NCBI GenBank assembly: GCA_963575745.1
Contig: CAUYUJ010017849.1
Coordinates: 541,423 to 605,422, forward strand
Reading direction: 5' to 3'
Source: Prorocentrum cordatum
Taxonomy: Eukaryota; Sar; Dinophyceae; Prorocentrales; Prorocentraceae
Length of the DNA: 64,000 nucleotides
Within the stretch, counting starts at the first letter, position 1. Each line of letters opens with the position of its first letter. Below, piece after piece: positions 60,756 through 64,000 of this stretch. The notes under the pieces were generated by a model. It made no database searches. It saw only the letters and a program-made list of their open reading frames with translations, and had not been told where the DNA came from. Both the position numbers and the translations under genes were made by a program.

Positions 60756-61720
60756 TCGACCGGCGGGGACGGGGGAGAATCGGCCAGTCGACCTTGCACC
60801 CGGGGGGGCGGGCAGGAGTTGCCCGGCGACCCCCGGGGGGCATCGGGTAAGTGGGGGGTGCGCTCCACACCCCCCTCTTACCCGGTGTCCCCCGGGGGAC
60901 ATCGGGTAACTCGATCTTGCAGGGGGGGGTGTTGGGCATGAGTTACCCGGTGGAGATGGGGGAGCATCGGGTAAGTCGACCTTGCACCCGGGGGGGTCGG
61001 GCATGAGTTACCCGGTGTCCCCCGGGGGACGTCGGGTAAGTGGGGGGTGCGCTCCACACCCCCCTCTTACCCGGTGCCCCCTGGGGGACATCGGGTAACT
61101 CGATCTTGCAGGGGGGGGTTGGGCATGAGTTACCCGGTGTCCCCCGTCGGACATCGGAGTTACCCAGTGTCCCCCGTGGGACATCAGAGTTACCCGGTGG
61201 CCCCCGTGGGACATCGGCCCGTGGGACATCGGAGTTACCCGGTGTCCCCCGTGGGACATCGGACGGTGTGTCGCGACCTTGCAGTGGGACATCGGACATC
61301 GGAGTTACCCGGTGTCCCCCGTGGGACATCGGAGTTGGTCCCCGTGGGACATCGGCCCGTGGGACATCGGAGTTACCCGGTGGTCCCCCGTGGGACATCG
61401 GCCCCCCCGGTGGTCCCCGTGGGACACCGGTGTCCCCGTGGGACATCGGAGTTACCCGGTGGTCCCCGTGTCGGCCCGTGGGACATTACCCGGTGTCCCC
61501 CGTGGGACATCGTTACCCGGTGGTCCCCGTGGGACATCGGCCCGTGGGACATCGGAGTTACCCGGTGTCCCCGGGGGACATCGGGTAACTCGACCTTGCA
61601 AAGGGGGGTCTGGGCACGATTTACCTGGTGCCCCCCCGTGGGACATCGGAGTTACCCGGTGTCCCCCGTGGGACATCGGAGTTACCCGGTGGTCCCCGTG
61701 GGACATCGGCCCGTGGGACA
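60756..61720. repeat. Spacer with GTGGGACATCGGAGTTACCCGG repeats
   Basis: A ~190-bp unit (TCGGGTAAGTGGGGGGTGCGC, ACCCCCCTCTTACCCGGTG) occurs twice at 60830-61130, then 31-36 bp units with GTCCCCCGTGGGAC (a hairpin) and GGAGTTACCCGGTG continue to 61720. No coding sequence. Confidence 0.9.
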
Positions 61721-61726
61721 TCGACA

Positions 61727-61791
<65 letters not shown>

Positions 61792-62045
61792 CGACGCCTC
61801 GTGGTCTCCCAGGGGCGAGGCAGTCTTCCCAACTGGGGTGTCCGGCAATGGGGTGTCGGGCCCTCCTCCTCCTCCTCCTCCTCCTCCTCCTCCTCCTCCT
61901 CCGTCCTCCTCGGATCGATTTTTGACGGTCCCGGGGCCCGCGGACGGCATCCAGGGGCCGAAAACGGCGAAATGACCCCTCGAGCCTCGAAGTTCGGTCG
62001 TCGATCGTCGATCGTCGTCGGACGACGACGACGACGACGACGAAG
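61721..62045. repeat. (GAC)n and (CTC)n tracts plus a copy of the GGCATCCAGGGGCC module
   Basis: (GAC)n at 61725-61793, (CTC)n at 61863-61903, then the module also seen near 58870 and 59148, ending in (GAC)n that abuts the right array. Confidence 0.85.
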
Positions 62046-63915
62046 GTGGCGTGTTAAATTCTGTCCTCGTGGCGCGCCTTCGCTGGCAGAACGCGGCAAG
62101 CGGCGCGCGCGAGGAGAACGTTTCGCCAGCGGCCGCCGAGGACCCGAGGACCCCAAGGACAGAATTTAACACGAGGGTGGCGTGTTAAATTCTGTCCTCG
62201 TGGCGCGCCTCGGCTGGAAGCCCGCGGCACGCGGCGCGCGCGAGGAGAACGTTTCGCCAGCGGCCGCCGAAGCCCCGACGACCCCAAGGACAGAATTTAA
62301 CACGAGGGTGGCGTGTTAAATTCTGTCCTCCGGCGCGCCTTGGATGCAGAACGCGGCACGCGGCGCGCGCGAGGTGAAACGTTTTCGCCGGCGGCCGCGC
62401 CGAAGCCCGACGACCCCAAGACAGAATTTAACACGAGGGTGGCGTGTTCAATTCTGCCCTCGCGGCGCGCCTTCGCTGGACAGCACGCGGCAAGCGGCGC
62501 GCGTGCGAGAGGAGACGTTTTCGCCGGCGCCGCCGAGGACCTCAAGGGCACAATTTAACCAGAGGGTGGCGTTTTTTGTCGTGAAATTCCTTCCTCGTGG
62601 CGCGCCTTCGCCGGAAGCCCGCGGCACGCGGCGCGCGCGAGGAGAACGTTTCGCCGGCGGCCGCCGAGGGCCCAGGGACCCCAAGGGCACAATTTAACAC
62701 GAGGGTGGCGTGTTAAATTCTTTCCTCGCGGCGCGCCTTCGCTGGCGGCCGGTGGCACGCGGCGCGCGCGAGGAGAACGTTTCGCCGGCGGCCGCCGAGG
62801 ACCCCGACGACCCCAAGGACAGAATTTAACACGAGGGTGGCGTGTTAAATTCTGTCCTCGTGGCGCGCCTCGGCTGGAAAGCCCGGCACGCGGCGCGCGC
62901 GAGGAGAACGTTTCGCCGGCGGCCGCCGAGGCCTGGGGACCCCAAGGACAGAATTTAACACGAGGGTGGCGTGTTAAATTCTGTCCTCGTGGCGCGCCTT
63001 GGCTGGCAGAACGCGGCACGCGGCGCGCGCGAGGAGAACGTTTCGCCGGCGGCCGCCGAAGCCCCGACGACCCCAAGGACAGAATTTAACACGAGGGTGG
63101 CGTGTTTAAATTCTGTCCTCGTGGCGCGCCTTGGCTGGCAGCACGCGGCAAGCGGCGCGCGCGAGGAGAACGTTTCGCCGGCGGCCGCCGGGGACCCCAA
63201 GGGCACAATTTACACACGAGGGTGGCGTGTTAAATTCTGTCCTCGTGGCGCGCCTCGGCTGGAAGCCCGCGGCACGCGGCGCGCGCGAGGAGAGCGTTTC
63301 GCCGGCGGCCGCCGTGGACCCGGGGGCCCCAAGGACAGAATTTAACACGAGGGTGGCGTGTTAAATTATGTCCTCGCGGCGCGCCTTCGCTGGCGGCCGG
63401 CGGCACGCGGCGCGCGCGAGGAGAACGTTTCGCCGGCGGCCGCCGAGGACCCGAAGACCCAAAGGACAGAATTTAACACGAGGGCGGCGTGTTAAATTCT
63501 GCCCTCGCGGCGCGCCTTCGCTGGCAGCACGCGGCGCGCGGCGCGCGCGAGGAAAACGTTTCGCCGGCGGCCGCCGAGGACCCGAGGGCCCAAAGGACAT
63601 AATTTAACACGAGGGTGGCGTGTTAAATTCTGTCCTCGCGGCGCGCCTGCGCTGGAAGCCCGCGGCACGCGGCGCGCGCGAGAAAAACGTTTCGCCGGCG
63701 GCCGCCGAGGATCCGGGGACCCCAAAAACAGAATTTAACACGAGAGTGGCGTGTTAAATTCTGTCCTCGCGGCGCGCCTCCGCTGGCAAAACGCGGCACG
63801 CGGCGCGCGCGAGGAGAACGTTTCGCCGACGGCCGCCGCGGGCCCGGGGACCCCGAGGACAGAATTTAACACGAGGGTGGCGTGTTAAATTCTGTCCTCG
63901 TGGCACGCCTCGGCT
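62046..63915. repeat. Right array of the 131-bp unit, inverted (about 15 copies)
   Basis: The same unit as at 59350-60755 but on the opposite strand: GGACAGAATTTAACACG-AGGGTGG-CGTGTTAAATTCTGTCC and CGTTTCGCCGGCGGCCGCC. Some copies have small indels (62330-62580). The last copy decays at 63915. Confidence 0.95.
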
Positions 63916-63974
63916 GGGGGCCGATTCGCCTGCGACGTCCTCGCAACTCTGGGCCCCCAACTGCCGCGCGCGAA

Positions 63975-64000
63975 ATGATCCGGGCCGTTTCGCCTGAGAC
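63975..64000. repeat. Possible start of another 42-bp repeat array (site 3)
   Basis: GGGCCGTTTCGCCTGAGAC at the window end resembles the TCGCCTGAGACATC phrase of the 42-bp family at 42485 and 44050. The array, if present, continues outside. Confidence 0.35.

Noticed and set aside
60756-61720. CRISPR-like array of regularly spaced repeats
   Set aside because: Units are contiguous, of variable length, lack unique spacers and have no cas genes. The setting is eukaryotic.
1-64000. tRNA, rRNA and spliced-leader RNA genes
   Set aside because: I looked for cloverleaf arms with a TTCGA-type loop, conserved rRNA strings, and a complete leader followed by GT. None was convincing, but a tRNA or covariance search was not possible here.

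Overview
The window looks like nuclear DNA from a dinoflagellate. It is very GC-rich, heavily repeated and gene-poor. The best lineage marker is the dinoflagellate spliced leader (core GCCATTTTGGCTCAAG): decayed copies lie directly upstream of three minus-strand reading frames (51868-51888, 58128-58143, and a tandem series at 22230-22293). That is the known mark of genes copied back into the genome from trans-spliced mRNA. GT-AG introns, a DIRS-like tyrosine-recombinase retroelement and abundant (CAT), (CTC) and (GTC) microsatellites fit a dinoflagellate. Operons, ribosome binding sites and CRISPR arrays are absent. I cannot name the species.

Layout. 1-4791: 5'-truncated DIRS-like retroelement ORF (reverse transcriptase, RNase H, a cytosine-methyltransferase-like domain that has lost its catalytic residues, tyrosine recombinase, then a duplicated membrane module). 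4.8-10.8 kb: direct repeats, a foldback element, the first locus of a composite repeat family and a dispersed GC-rich module. 10.8-22.3 kb: a block read best on the minus strand, with a 2.1-kb tandem duplication, a ~400-bp tandem array and about 40 short hairpins whose stems co-vary around a TGAAG loop; relic spliced leaders sit at its minus-strand 5' end. 22.3-31.5 kb: mini- and microsatellites. 32.9-34.85 kb: a decayed second retroelement on the minus strand. 35-47 kb: foldbacks, a 42-bp repeat family and polypyrimidine/polypurine tracts. 48.2-48.9 kb: a serine recombinase on the plus strand. 50.7-58.1 kb: two convincing minus-strand genes, a one-exon methyltransferase-like protein with a signal peptide and a four-exon gene for a 986-residue protein of unknown family. 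59.4-63.9 kb: two arrays of a 131-bp palindrome-bearing unit in opposite orientation, shaped like a foldback transposon.

The genes do not form a pathway. The common theme is mobile and retroposed DNA: reverse transcription, tyrosine and serine recombinases, mRNA recycling and many kinds of inverted repeats. The four-exon gene, the methyltransferase-like gene, the serine recombinase and the 5'-partial retroelement are the calls I trust most. Most other open frames here are open because of composition, and I left them out or scored them low.
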